From: Saccharothrix algeriensis
GTDB lineage: Bacteria; Actinomycetota; Actinomycetes; Mycobacteriales; Pseudonocardiaceae
Length of the DNA stretch: 64,000 bases
NCBI RefSeq assembly: GCF_016907655.1
Contig: NZ_JAFBCL010000001.1
Coordinates: forward strand, 434,001 to 498,000
Reading direction: 5' to 3'
Numbering within the stretch: the first letter of the stretch is position 1; each line of letters opens with the position of its first letter. The position numbers and the translations under genes are program-made. Shown one piece after another: positions 1-8,235 of the stretch. Under the pieces are notes generated by a model that made no database searches, was not told where the DNA came from, and saw nothing but the letters and a program-made list of their open reading frames with translations.

Positions 1-2
1 GC

Positions 3-572
3 CGATCACCGGCGTTCCCCTCGGCGTCCCGCTCGGCTTCCCCTGCAGCGGCGCCTCCGGCGTCCCCTCCAGCGGCGCCACCCGTCGACGCCCCGCACGG
101 CGACCCGGAGGACGTGCTCGGCGAAGGCGGCGGCGCCCTGCCCCGCGGTGTGACCGTGTTCGACGACCGGTACCCCGGCGTGGCCAACCTCGGCGCCGGG
201 CTGCTGCGGGCCCTGCGCGCAGCGGCGGCCGACGCCGCCGAGGACGGCGTCGGGTTCCACGTCAACAGCGGCTGGCGCTCCCCGCGCTACCAGGAGCGGC
301 TCCTCCGCCGAGCCGTCGCCGAGCACGGCTCGGCGGAGGAGGCCGCCCGGTGGGTCGCCACCGCGGACACGTCCGCCCACGTGGCGGGGAACGCCGTCGA
401 CATCGGGCGCTCCGATGCCAGGGCGTGGCTGTCCGAGCACGGCGCCCGCTACGGGCTGTGCCAGGTCTACCGCAACGAGCCCTGGCACTTCGAGTTGCGC
501 CCCGAAGCCGTCGAACGCGGTTGCCCGGCCATGTACGCCGACCCCTCGCAGGACCCCAGGACGCGGCGATGA
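3..572 (+). CDS. M15-family D-Ala-D-Ala carboxypeptidase (VanY-like), 5' end outside window
   Basis: The frame is open from the first bases, so the gene starts upstream of the window. The visible N-terminal part (to about position 110) is Ala/Pro/Ser-rich and looks like an extracellular linker. The catalytic part carries the M15B motifs SGWRSPRYQ, SAHVAGNAVDIG (zinc His and Asp) near 373-408 and WHFEL (zinc His) near 482-496. Family members trim D-Ala from peptidoglycan peptides outside the membrane. An ATG at 114 would give a 152-residue protein without signal peptide, so a longer, secreted or lipid-anchored product is more likely. The family call is firm; the true start cannot be seen. Confidence 0.85.
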   Translation, partial: RSPAFPSASRSASPAAAPPASPPAAPPVDAPHGDPEDVLGEGGGALPRGVTVFDDRYPGVANLGAGLLRALRAAAADAAEDGVGFHVNSGWRSPRYQERLLRRAVAEHGSAEEAARWVATADTSAHVAGNAVDIGRSDARAWLSEHGARYGLCQVYRNEPWHFELRPEAVERGCPAMYADPSQDPRTRR

Positions 573-630
573 CCGACATCGGGGTCGCGCGGCGCACCAA
601 GCCCCTCCCGCGGCGCCGGCCGGGGCCCGG

Positions 631-1263
631 TCAGGCCGAGCGGCCTTCGAGGGCCGACCGCGCGAAGGCCACCAGCTCGGCGGGCGCGGTCTCCGGCGAG
701 CCGGCGTCGTAGGGCGGCTCGGGGGCGTACTCGATGACCAGCTGGGTGAACTTCGCCCGGTCGTCGCCCCAGATCAGCCCCACGAGGGTGAGCGCCATGT
801 CGATCCCGGCGGACACCCCGGCCGCGGTGATGACGGACCCGTCGCGCACCACCCGGTCGGTGCTCACGACCGCGCCCCGCGCGGCCAGCGCGTCGCGCAC
901 CGCCCAGTGGGTGGTGGCCGGGCGGCCGGTCAGGATGCCCGCCTCGGCCAGCAGCGTCGACCCGGTGCACACCGACGTCGTCCAGGTGGCCGTCGGGTGC
1001 ACCTCGCGCAGCCACGCCGCGACCGCGCCGTCGGCCAGCACCCGCTCCCAGGCGCTGCTGCCGGGCACCACGACGACGTCGGCCCGGTCCAGTTCGCCGA
1101 ACGTGGTCGTCGGCGCGATCACCAGGCCCGCGTCGGCGGTCACCGGCTCCCCCGTCGCGGCGACGAAGTGCGCGGCCACGCCCTCCTGGTGGGCCAGCAC
1201 CTCGTACGGGCCGATCAGGTCCAACGCGGTCATGCCCGGGTACAGCACGAAAGCGATTTCCAT
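631..1263 (-). CDS. DJ-1/PfpI family protein (isonitrile hydratase-like)
   Basis: About 210 residues forming one DJ-1/PfpI (class I glutamine amidotransferase-like) domain. The nucleophile elbow SVCTGSTLLAEAG carries the expected Cys, and TTHWAVRD plus the late GVSAGIDMAL are hallmarks shared with the isonitrile hydratase/InhA subgroup and with the sensor domain of GlxA regulators. The ATG at 1263 begins directly at the first beta strand (MEIAFVLYPG); an in-frame start at 1287 would add eight residues not typical of the family. It lies 39 nt downstream of a GlxA-type regulator on the same strand, so the two probably form an operon. The substrate is unknown. Confidence 0.85.
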   Translation of the reverse strand: MEIAFVLYPGMTALDLIGPYEVLAHQEGVAAHFVAATGEPVTADAGLVIAPTTTFGELDRADVVVVPGSSAWERVLADGAVAAWLREVHPTATWTTSVCTGSTLLAEAGILTGRPATTHWAVRDALAARGAVVSTDRVVRDGSVITAAGVSAGIDMALTLVGLIWGDDRAKFTQLVIEYAPEPPYDAGSPETAPAELVAFARSALEGRSA

Positions 1264-1302
1264 CGGTCGTTCCCCCTTGCCCTCCACGGTGCGGGCGCGG
1301 CC

Positions 1303-2256
1303 TCATGCCGCGCCCGTGGTGCGGAACCGGTGGCGGTAGCCGCCCGGCGTCACGCCGAGCACCCGCACGAACGCCCGGCGCAGCGTCTCCGCCGAGCCGA
1401 ACCCGCTGCGCCGGGCCACGACGTCGAGCGCCTCGTCGCCGGACTCCAGCAGGCCGGCCGCCGCCTCCACCCGCGCCCGCTCCACGTACCGGGCGGGCGG
1501 CAGCCCGACCCGGCGCGGGAACACGCGGGCGAAGTGCCGGGGGCTCATCGCGGCGCGGCGGGCCATCTCCTCGACCGTCCACCCGGCGGCGGGGTCGTCG
1601 GCGATGGCGTCCAGCACGGCGCGCAACCCCGGCTCGCGGACCGCCGGCACGCGGGAGCGGACGCTGAACTGCGACTGCCCGCCGGGCCGCTGCAGGAACA
1701 CCACCAGCCAGCGGGCCACCAGCCGCGCCAGGGGCGCGCCGTGGTCGTGCTCCAGCAGCGCCAGCGCGAGGTCGATGCCCGCCGTGACGCCCGCCGAGGT
1801 GGCCAGCCGCCCGTCGCACACGTAGATCGCGTCCGGCACGACCCGCACCGACGGGTGGCGCGCGGCGAGTTCGTCGCAGTACGCCCAGTGCGTCGTGGCC
1901 CGCGCCCCGTCCAGCAGCCCGGCGGCGGCCAGCACGAACGCGCCCGTGCACACCGCGGCGACCCGGCGCGCGGGGCCCGCGAGCCGCCGCAGCCCGGCCA
2001 GCAGCTCGGGGTCGCGGGCGGCGGCGGAGAACCCGCCGCCGCCGACCACCACCAGCGTGTCCACCGGCCCGGCCACCTCGCGCAGGTCCTCCGCGCCCAG
2101 CGGGACGCCGGACGCGGTGAACCCGCCGCCCACCGCCGCCAGCCGCACCCGGTACCCGCCGCTCACCGCCGCCGCGCCGCGGAACACGTCCACGGGCCCG
2201 GCGACGTCCAGCAGCGTCGCGTCCGGGTAGCCGACGACCACCACTTCCCGTTCCAC
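1303..2256 (-). CDS. GlxA-type transcriptional regulator (DJ-1/PfpI domain plus AraC HTH)
   Basis: 317 residues from a GTG at 2256. The N-terminal two thirds is a DJ-1/PfpI-like sensor domain (VVGYPDATLLDVAGP, VCTGAFVLAAAGLLDG, THWAYCDELA), and the C-terminal third is an AraC-type double helix-turn-helix (MSPRHFARVFPRRVG, then SGFGSAETLRRAFVRVLG). This is the GlxA/FtrA architecture. The frame stays open far upstream, but that part lies antisense to the aminotransferase at 2335-3087 and has no family similarity, so the GTG next to the first beta strand was chosen. It probably controls the PfpI-like gene that follows and/or the divergent aminotransferase; the ligand is not predictable. Confidence 0.88.
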   Translation of the reverse strand: MEREVVVVGYPDATLLDVAGPVDVFRGAAAVSGGYRVRLAAVGGGFTASGVPLGAEDLREVAGPVDTLVVVGGGGFSAAARDPELLAGLRRLAGPARRVAAVCTGAFVLAAAGLLDGARATTHWAYCDELAARHPSVRVVPDAIYVCDGRLATSAGVTAGIDLALALLEHDHGAPLARLVARWLVVFLQRPGGQSQFSVRSRVPAVREPGLRAVLDAIADDPAAGWTVEEMARRAAMSPRHFARVFPRRVGLPPARYVERARVEAAAGLLESGDEALDVVARRSGFGSAETLRRAFVRVLGVTPGGYRHRFRTTGAA

Positions 2257-2334
2257 ACCGTCCAGCCTCTCCGCGGCCCGCGGTGGCGGCAACGACCCGC
2301 GACCCTCGATTCCTGCCACGTTACGGTCGGGCCC

Positions 2335-3087
2335 GTGCTCAGGATCGAGATCGACGGCGGACCCGCGACCGCCGAGCAGCTGGCGCCCGCCGTGCTGGCC
2401 AACTACGGCCACTTCACCGCCATGCAGGTCCGCGACCGCCGCGTGCAGGGCCTGCGCCTGCACCTGCGCCGCCTCGACGCGGCCAACCGCGAGCTGTACG
2501 GGGCGGGCCTGGACGGCGACCGCGTGCGCGCCCTGGTCTCGCACGCGCTGGCCGACGACGTGCGCGACGCGTCGGTGCGCGTCGTCGTCTTCGGGCCGGC
2601 CAGCGGGTCGGTGCTGGTCGCCGTGCGCGACCCGGCCGCGCCGGCCGACCGGCCGCAGCGGCTGCTGCCGGTGGACTACCGGCGCCCGCTGCCGCACGTG
2701 AAGCACCTCGGCGGGTTCGGCCAGGCGCACCACCGCAACCGCGCGCAGGCCGCCGGGTACGACGAGGCGCTGCTGACCACGCCCGACGGGGTGGTGGTCG
2801 AGGGCGCGATCACCAACATCGCCTTCTTCGACGCCGCGGGGGTCGTCTGGGCCGACGCGGACTGGCTGCACGGCATCACCATGCAGCTGCTGGAACGCGC
2901 GCTGCCCTCCCGGCGGGCCGTGGTGCGGCTGGCCGACCTGCGCTCCTACCGGGGCGCGTTCGTGGGCAACTCCATCGGCGTCGCCCCGGTCTCGCGCATC
3001 GGCGACGTGGAGTACGAGGTGGACGCCGCCGCGTTCGCCCGCGTCCGAGCGGCCCTCGACGCGGTCCCGTGGGACCCGTTCGAGTGA
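2335..3087 (+). CDS. PLP-dependent class IV aminotransferase (branched-chain / ADC lyase type)
   Basis: 250 residues. Fold-type IV features are the PLP lysine in PHVKHLGGF, the conserved GYDEALLTTPDGVVVEGAITNIAF segment around the cofactor (shown here only as a landmark from about 2758 on) and the late VGNSIGVAPVSRI stretch. It is somewhat shorter than ilvE or D-amino acid transaminases (280-300), so it fits the generic aminotransferase class IV / aminodeoxychorismate-lyase-like group. The GTG at 2335 is preceded by a -10-like TACGGT seven bases upstream, suggesting a leaderless transcript. It is divergent from the GlxA regulator and convergent with the AsnC regulator, with only 9 bp between the stops. 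Confidence 0.85.
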   Translation: MLRIEIDGGPATAEQLAPAVLANYGHFTAMQVRDRRVQGLRLHLRRLDAANRELYGAGLDGDRVRALVSHALADDVRDASVRVVVFGPASGSVLVAVRDPAAPADRPQRLLPVDYRRPLPHVKHLGGFGQAHHRNRAQAAGYDEALLTTPDGVVVEGAITNIAFFDAAGVVWADADWLHGITMQLLERALPSRRAVVRLADLRSYRGAFVGNSIGVAPVSRIGDVEYEVDAAAFARVRAALDAVPWDPFE

Positions 3088-3096
3088 GCGCCGGGG

Positions 3097-3546
3097 TCAG
3101 ACGGCGGGCGGCCGGTCCTCGTAGGGGGTGGACAGCACGACGGTGGTGCGGGTGGACACGTTGGCCACCTCACGGATCTGCCGCAGCAGCTCCTCCAGCG
3201 CGGTCGGCGAGGCCACCCGGACGCGGAGGACGTAGGAGGCGTCCCCCGCGACCGAGTAGCAGGCTTCGATCTGCGGCAGGTGCTCCAGCCGCTTCGGGTA
3301 GTCGTCCGGAGCCGCCGGGTCGATCGGGGTCAGCGAGATGAACGCGGTCAGCGGCAGGCCGACCTCGTCGCCGTCCAGCCGCGCGGCGTAACCGCGCACC
3401 ACGCCCCGCTGCTCCAGCCGCCGCACCCGCTGGTGCACGGCCGACACGCTCAGGCCGACGCGCTCGGCCAGGTCGGTGAAGCTGCACCGGCCGTCGGCCG
3501 CCAGCTCGCGCAGGATCGCCCGGTCGATCGGCTCCAGGTTGGTCAC
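3097..3546 (-). CDS. Lrp/AsnC family transcriptional regulator
   Basis: 149 residues: an N-terminal winged helix (LEPIDRAILRELAADGRCS then FTDLAERVGLSVSAVHQRVRRL) and a C-terminal ligand-binding RAM domain with the IEACYSVAGDASYVLRV pattern. Such proteins assemble as octamers and sense amino acids. The GTG start at 3546 overlaps the stop of the upstream M24 peptidase by four bases (GTGA), so the two are translationally coupled; a peptidase that releases amino acids next to an amino-acid sensor is a sensible pair. The alternative is that it controls the facing class IV aminotransferase. Family confidence is high; target and ligand are inference. Confidence 0.92.
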   Translation of the reverse strand: MTNLEPIDRAILRELAADGRCSFTDLAERVGLSVSAVHQRVRRLEQRGVVRGYAARLDGDEVGLPLTAFISLTPIDPAAPDDYPKRLEHLPQIEACYSVAGDASYVLRVRVASPTALEELLRQIREVANVSTRTTVVLSTPYEDRPPAV

Positions 3547-4673
3547 GCCGGCAGCACCACCAGCTCGTGCGGCCGGTGGTTGACGCTCTCCACGCCGTCC
3601 TCGGTCGCCACGACGATGTCCTCGATCCGCGCGCCCCACCGGCCGGGCAGGTAGATGCCGGGCTCCACGCTGAACGCCATGCCCGCCTCCAGCGGCAGGT
3701 CGTTGCCGCCGACGATGTAGGGCTCCTCGTGCACGTCCAGCCCGATGCCGTGGCCGGTGCGGTGCACGAAGAACTCGCCGAACCCGGCGTCGGCGATGAC
3801 CTCCCGCGCGGCGGCGTCCACCGCCTCGCACGTCACGCCCGGCCGGACCGCCTCCACGGCCGCCCGCTGCGCGGCCTGGAGCACCGCGTAGGTCTCCCAC
3901 ACGTCCTCGTGCCGGGGCTCGCCCAGCACGTAGGTGCGCGTGGAGTCCGAGTTGTACCCCTCGGCGACCGGGCCGCCGATGTCGACCACGACCACGTCAC
4001 CGGCCTCGATGACCCGGTCGGACAGGCTGTGGTGCGGCGAGGCGCCGTTCGGGCCGGAGCCGACGATCACGAACTCGGCCAGCTCGTGGCCCTCGGCGAC
4101 GATCGCGGCGGCGATGTCGGCGCCCACCTCGGCCTCCGTGCGGCCGGGCCGCAGCCACTCCCCCACCCGCGCGTGCACGCGGTCGATGGCCGCGCCCGCC
4201 TTGCGCAGCGCGGCGATCTCGGCCGCGTCCTTGCGCATCCGCAGCTCGCGCAGGACCGGGCCGGCCAGCACCTGCTCGCCGCCGACCACCTCGCGCAGCC
4301 GCAGGTTGTGCAGGGCGGGCATCATGTCCGCCACGGCGACCCGCCCGGTGCCCTTCAGCGCCCGCTTCACCAGCGCGTACGGGTCCTCGCCGTCGACCCA
4401 GGTGGCCACCTCGACGCCCAGCGCGTCGGTCGGGACCCCCGCGTAGCCCGGCTGCTCCAGCTTCGGCACGACCAGCACCGGCGGGCCGCCCACCGGCAGC
4501 ACCAGGCAGGTGAGCCGCTCGAACGACGAACCGCCCGCGCCGATCAGGTAGCGCAGGTCCGAGCCGGGCGAGATGAGCAGCGCGTCCACGCCGGCGACGG
4601 TCGCCGCGGTGGCGGCCCGGTCCAGTCGCGCGCGGAGGGCGTCCACGTCAATGGGTCCAACATGGGTCGACAT
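3543..4673 (-). CDS. M24 family metallopeptidase (Xaa-Pro dipeptidase/aminopeptidase)
   Basis: 376 residues with a creatinase-like N-terminal domain (about 1-130) and a pita-bread catalytic domain. All five metal ligands are visible: Asp in VVVVDIGGP, Asp in NSDSTRTYV, His in RTGHGIGLDVHEEP, Glu in AFSVEPGIY and Glu in ARIEDIVV. It corresponds in sequence and position to M. tuberculosis Rv2089c (annotated PepE there; unrelated to E. coli PepE), and like that gene it is divergent from the 5'-3' exonuclease. The ATG at 4673 is eight bases after a TAGGCT -10-like hexamer on the minus strand. It is a cytosolic proline-specific peptidase that would recycle peptides, possibly including proteasome products (inference). 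Confidence 0.93.
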   Translation of the reverse strand: MSTHVGPIDVDALRARLDRAATAATVAGVDALLISPGSDLRYLIGAGGSSFERLTCLVLPVGGPPVLVVPKLEQPGYAGVPTDALGVEVATWVDGEDPYALVKRALKGTGRVAVADMMPALHNLRLREVVGGEQVLAGPVLRELRMRKDAAEIAALRKAGAAIDRVHARVGEWLRPGRTEAEVGADIAAAIVAEGHELAEFVIVGSGPNGASPHHSLSDRVIEAGDVVVVDIGGPVAEGYNSDSTRTYVLGEPRHEDVWETYAVLQAAQRAAVEAVRPGVTCEAVDAAAREVIADAGFGEFFVHRTGHGIGLDVHEEPYIVGGNDLPLEAGMAFSVEPGIYLPGRWGARIEDIVVATEDGVESVNHRPHELVVLPA

Positions 4674-4805
4674 GTCACGGCAGCCTAGTCCTGTGCCGGG
4701 CCCGGCACCTCGGCCAGTCCGATGATCGTCGCCCGGCCCGGCCCGGCCCGGCGCGGCGGCCCGGCGCGCGCCGCGCTGTCGCACCCCTCTGGCAAGCTTC
4801 CCGGC

Positions 4806-5753
4806 GTGAGCAAGCCGCTCGTCCTGTTGGACGCCGCCAGCCTGTACTTCCGGGCGTTCTACGCGCTGCCCGAGTCGATGACCGCCCCGGACGGCACACC
4901 GGTCAACGCCGTGCGCGGGTTCGTCGACACCCTGACCAGGGTGATCACCGAGCGCGGGGCGGGCAGGCTGGTCGCCTGCCTGGACGCGGACTGGCGGCCG
5001 GGGTTCCGGGTGGCCGCGCTGCCCTCCTACAAGGCGCACCGGGTGGCGGCCGGGGCCGCCGACGGCGAGGAGGACGTGCCCGACACCCTCACGCCCCAGG
5101 TGCCGATCATCCTGGAGGTGCTGGGCGCGGTCGGCATCGCCACCGCGGAGGCGGCCGGCTACGAGGCCGACGACGTCATCGGCACCCTGGCCGCCCGCGA
5201 GCGGACCGACCCGGTGGAGGTCGTCACCGGCGACCGGGACCTGTTCCAGGTCGTGCGCGACGAGCCGACCCCCGTGCGGGTGCTGTACGTGGGCCGGGGC
5301 TGGGCGAAGGCGGAGCTGCTCGGGCCCGCCGAGCTGGCCGCGAAGTACGCCCTGCCGGTCGCCGGCGCCGGAGCCGCCTACGCCGGGATGGCGGTGCTGC
5401 GCGGCGACCCGTCGGACGGCCTGCCGGGCGTCGCGGGCATCGGCGAGAAGACGGCGGCGAAGCTGATCGGCGAGTTCGGCTCGCTGGACGCCGTGCTGGC
5501 CGCCGTGCACGACGGCAAGGACCGCAAGCTGACCACCCGCGCCCGCACCGCCCTGCTCAACGCGCAGGACTACCTGGCCGCGGCCCCGACGGTGGTCAAC
5601 GTGGCCACCGACGCGCCGCTCACCGTGGACGGCGCGGACGCCGTGCCCACCCACCCCGCCCACCCCGACCACGTGGCCGAGCTGACCCGCCGCTGGGGCC
5701 TGGGCAGCTCCCTGCCGCGCCTCCTGGCGGCGATGGAGAAGAGCTGTGTCTGA
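4806..5753 (+). CDS. 5'-3' exonuclease (PolI-type FEN domain protein)
   Basis: 315 residues, a stand-alone version of the 5' nuclease domain of DNA polymerase I. Acidic metal-binding clusters are visible in order: [33 protein letters not shown] and [11 protein letters not shown], followed by the helix-hairpin-helix region [21 protein letters not shown] that grips duplex DNA. It matches Rv2090 in sequence type and synteny. The GTG at 4806 lies seven bases after CAAGCT, which fits a leaderless start. It probably trims flaps or RNA primers in repair and replication. It is convergent with the Eis-like acetyltransferase; a long inverted repeat lies between them. Confidence 0.93.
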   Translation: MSKPLVLLDAASLYFRAFYALPESMTAPDGTPVNAVRGFVDTLTRVITERGAGRLVACLDADWRPGFRVAALPSYKAHRVAAGAADGEEDVPDTLTPQVPIILEVLGAVGIATAEAAGYEADDVIGTLAARERTDPVEVVTGDRDLFQVVRDEPTPVRVLYVGRGWAKAELLGPAELAAKYALPVAGAGAAYAGMAVLRGDPSDGLPGVAGIGEKTAAKLIGEFGSLDAVLAAVHDGKDRKLTTRARTALLNAQDYLAAAPTVVNVATDAPLTVDGADAVPTHPAHPDHVAELTRRWGLGSSLPRLLAAMEKSCV

Positions 5754-5776
5754 TTGCCGCGACTCCGTCGCGGCGG

Positions 5777-5877
5777 GGTGGAGCCGCACCGGTGTCGGTG
5801 CGTCGCAGCCCGATCTCGACCGATCGAAGGGCGTGATCGGTCGAGATCGGGCCGCGACACACCGACGCGGCTCCACC
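5777..5877. terminator. Long inverted repeat between convergent genes, probable bidirectional terminator
   Basis: The centre is a perfect 17-bp inverted repeat (5809-5825 with 5835-5851, 9-nt loop). Complementarity then continues outward to 5777 and 5877 with a 6-nt insertion in the left arm and few mismatches, so each arm is about 43-49 nt. It lies between the 3' ends of the exonuclease (ends 5753) and the acetyltransferase (ends 6027). There is no T-tract, as usual for GC-rich actinobacterial terminators. Its length is beyond what termination needs, so a mobile palindromic repeat is possible. Confidence 0.6.
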
Positions 5878-5880
5878 CGG

Positions 5881-5946
5881 CGGGGTCGGGTGAGCGCGGC
5901 GGAGCCGGGCGGGCGGGGTCGGGTGAGCGCGACGGAGCCGGGCGGG
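5881..5946. repeat. Two 33-bp tandem repeats
   Basis: Positions 5881-5913 and 5914-5946 are 33-bp copies differing at one base. A degenerate partial third copy with shuffled parts follows to about 5972. The tract is non-coding, between the large inverted repeat and the end of the acetyltransferase gene. Confidence 0.75.
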
Positions 5947-6026
5947 TGGGGCGGAGCCGGGTGAGCGCGGCGAGGGGAGGGTGGGTGGGGGCGTCCGGAT
6001 GAGTGGACGTCCTGTGCGGCGGCGGG

Positions 6027-7226
6027 TTAGAAGAAGGTGCCGGACCACGGGGGCTGGGTCACGGCGAAGAGGGTGTCGGCGCGGGTCAGGGCGTCGGGTG
6101 CGCCGGTGGTGAGGCGGCCGGTGACGGCCAGTGCGCTGAACGTCACGTCGCCCAGGTACGCCGCCGCCAGGGCCTCCACGTCCACCACGAAGTCCGGCTC
6201 CCCGGTGGTGCGCGTGACGCCCGCGGGCGTCACGCGGTACGCGCCCTCGTTCTCCGGCAGGAAGCGGTCGCGCACGCCGATCACCACCGGGTCGCCCGCG
6301 CGGTAGGAGCGGGCCGCGAGGGCGGCCTCCACGTCGAGCAGCCGCAGCCACGTCTCGTCCGCCTGGTCCACGACCCGCAGCGCCCGCCGGTCCGCCAGCA
6401 GCCACTCCAGCGGCTCGTCGAGCGGCCTGCCCCCGGCGACGACGTCGTCCACCAGGTCGATGCCCAGCACGAACGCCCACAGGTCGGACCACGCGCGCGG
6501 CGTCTCCGCCCAGAGGTCCATCACGACCAGCACGGACGGCTTCACCTCGACGCTGGTGAAGTCGCGCGGCACGACCCGGTAGACCACGTACCCGTCGTCG
6601 CCGTCCGGGCCGGCGGCCACCGCGACCTTCAGGTCCTCGCCGTGGACGAGGTTCACGTCCCACCAGGCCGGCCACCGCGCGATGGTGCCCGCCCGGCCCG
6701 GCGACACGCGCTCGAACAGCGCCCGCGCCGCCTCCGCCGCCGGCTCGCCCGCCACCAGGCGCACCCGCCCCGCGATCGGCAGCCGCGAGCGGGCCCGCGC
6801 CCGCTGGATGCGCACCTCGCGGAACCGCGTCGCCACGCCGTAGCCGAACCGCTCGTAGATCAGACCCTCGGACGCCCGCAGCGTCGCCGCGACCTCGCCG
6901 GACTCCCGCAACGCCCGCAGCTGCGCCCGCTGGAGCGCGGTCAGCACGCCGCGCCGCGTCCAGTCCGCCCGGACGCCCACCCGGCTCACCGCCGCCATCG
7001 GCACCACGGCGCCGCCCGGCACCGCCAGCGCGGAGGGGAACGAGTGCACCGTGCCGATCAGCTCGTCGCCCGCGAACGCGCCGAACGACCGCCCGGGACC
7101 GTAGGAGCCCCGAGCGACCTCCCAGCGCTCGTCCGACGCGGGCCCGTGGTGCAGGGTGCCCCTGAACAGCGTGTGCGCGGCCCGGTACCAGGAGTCGTCG
7201 AGGACGCGGATGTCGAGATCGGTCAT
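6027..7226 (-). CDS. Eis-like GNAT N-acetyltransferase
   Basis: 399 residues with the Eis family layout: an N-terminal GNAT domain (about 1-150, acetyl-CoA loop in VSRVGVRADWTRRGVLTAL), a second degenerate GNAT domain, and a C-terminal sterol-carrier-like domain. The protein ends in WSGTFF; a C-terminal carboxylate reaching into the active site is typical of Eis enzymes. Family members acetylate amines of aminoglycosides, peptides or proteins. The ATG at 7226 starts at MTDLDIRVLDDS, the usual beginning. It is monocistronic on the minus strand. Whether it confers drug resistance or modifies a cell peptide cannot be told from sequence. Confidence 0.88.
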   Translation of the reverse strand: MTDLDIRVLDDSWYRAAHTLFRGTLHHGPASDERWEVARGSYGPGRSFGAFAGDELIGTVHSFPSALAVPGGAVVPMAAVSRVGVRADWTRRGVLTALQRAQLRALRESGEVAATLRASEGLIYERFGYGVATRFREVRIQRARARSRLPIAGRVRLVAGEPAAEAARALFERVSPGRAGTIARWPAWWDVNLVHGEDLKVAVAAGPDGDDGYVVYRVVPRDFTSVEVKPSVLVVMDLWAETPRAWSDLWAFVLGIDLVDDVVAGGRPLDEPLEWLLADRRALRVVDQADETWLRLLDVEAALAARSYRAGDPVVIGVRDRFLPENEGAYRVTPAGVTRTTGEPDFVVDVEALAAAYLGDVTFSALAVTGRLTTGAPDALTRADTLFAVTQPPWSGTFF

Positions 7227-7326
7227 CGGCCGATCGTGCCTCGTCGCCGCTCCCGGCGCGAACGACTTTGCCCCGTGCCGCGGCGACCGGGAGCGAAATC
7301 ACGTCGGCGCCGGGGCGCGAGCACGA

Positions 7327-7357
7327 CGAGGCCACCCCGTGCGCCGGGGTGGCCTCG
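7327..7357 (-). terminator. Hairpin terminator of the DUF4333 gene
   Basis: Perfect 13-bp stem (7327-7339 with 7345-7357) and a 5-nt loop, 23 bp past the stop of the minus-strand gene that ends at 7380. No T-tract follows. It also insulates the downstream acetyltransferase from read-through. Confidence 0.75.
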
Positions 7358-7379
7358 TGCCGGGCGCCGCTCGGGCGGG

Positions 7380-8132
7380 TCAGCCCGTGGGCTGCCCGAC
7401 CTCGTACTCGCCGTCCGCGGTCTTGACCGTGATCTTCACGTCCTTGTCCTTGCCGCCGATCTTCGCCTTGCAGGTGAAGGTGCGGTTGGGCTCCACCGGG
7501 TTCTCACCGGTGCAGGTCGCGCTCTCCACGTCGGAGATCTTGTAGTCGTCCTTGAGGATCTGCACGATCCCGGACTGCACGGACGCGTTGTCGAAGATCT
7601 TCTTCTTGAAGAAGCCGGGCGCCACGAAACCGGTGATGCCGACAGCCGCGACCACCAGCACGACCAGGCCCACGACGACCCACAGCACCGCGCCGGACTT
7701 CTTCGCGGGCGGCTGCTGCGGCCCGTAGCCGGGCTGGCCGTACGGGTTCTGCTGGCCGAACCCGGGCTGGCCGTACTGGCCCTGCTGGCCCCACTGCTGC
7801 TGCGACGGGTCCGGCTGGCCGTAGGGGTTCTGCTGCTGTGACGGGTCCGGCTGCCCGTACGGGTTCTGCTGCTGTTGCGACGGGTCCGGCTGGCCGTACG
7901 GGTTCTGCTGGCCGGGGTCGTAGCCGGCGGGGTACTGCTGCGTGTACGGCTGCTGGGGCTGCTGCCCCCACTGCTGCTGTTGCTGCTGCTGCGACGGGTC
8001 CGGCTGCCCGTAACCGGGCTGCTGAGCGGGGAAACCACCCGACGGCGTGCCGGGGTACCCACCACCGTAGGGCTGCTGGCCCCACTGCTGCTGCGGGTCG
8101 TTCCCTCCGGACGGTCCGTACGGACTGGTCAT
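7380..8132 (-). CDS. DUF4333 membrane-anchored protein with Gln/Pro-rich cytosolic tail
   Basis: 250 residues. Residues 1-145 are low-complexity Gln/Pro/Gly/Tyr with about four copies of an NPYGQPDPSQQ unit encoded by ~36-bp repeats. One membrane helix follows (about 147-171, after a KKS stop), then an outside DUF4333 domain of about 75 residues with two Cys (ATCTGEN and TFTCKAK) likely forming a disulfide. The position matches Rv2091c, between the exonuclease and helY. The function of DUF4333 is unknown. The Q/P-rich tail resembles that of the unrelated single-pass protein at 35533-36327. The repeats make this stretch prone to length variation. Confidence 0.85.
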   Translation of the reverse strand: MTSPYGPSGGNDPQQQWGQQPYGGGYPGTPSGGFPAQQPGYGQPDPSQQQQQQQWGQQPQQPYTQQYPAGYDPGQQNPYGQPDPSQQQQNPYGQPDPSQQQNPYGQPDPSQQQWGQQGQYGQPGFGQQNPYGQPGYGPQQPPAKKSGAVLWVVVGLVVLVVAAVGITGFVAPGFFKKKIFDNASVQSGIVQILKDDYKISDVESATCTGENPVEPNRTFTCKAKIGGKDKDVKITVKTADGEYEVGQPTG

Positions 8133-8235
8133 GCTCGGCCTCCGACGGTCGGTCTGGAAAAAGGGTGTTCAAGGCTTGCGGGCGCGATCAAACCACAGGA
8201 GCGCCGGGCGCACCCAGCCACCCCGCAAACCTTTC

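Noticed and set aside
4776..4798. CTGTCGCAC-N8-CAAGCT upstream of the 5'-3' exonuclease as a PafBC box
   Set aside because: Spacing fits but four of nine motif bases differ, so chance is likely.
3543..5876. Minus-strand extension of the M24 peptidase frame up to 5876
   Set aside because: The extra 400 codons are antisense to the 5'-3' exonuclease and lack family similarity; the ATG at 4673 is the natural start.
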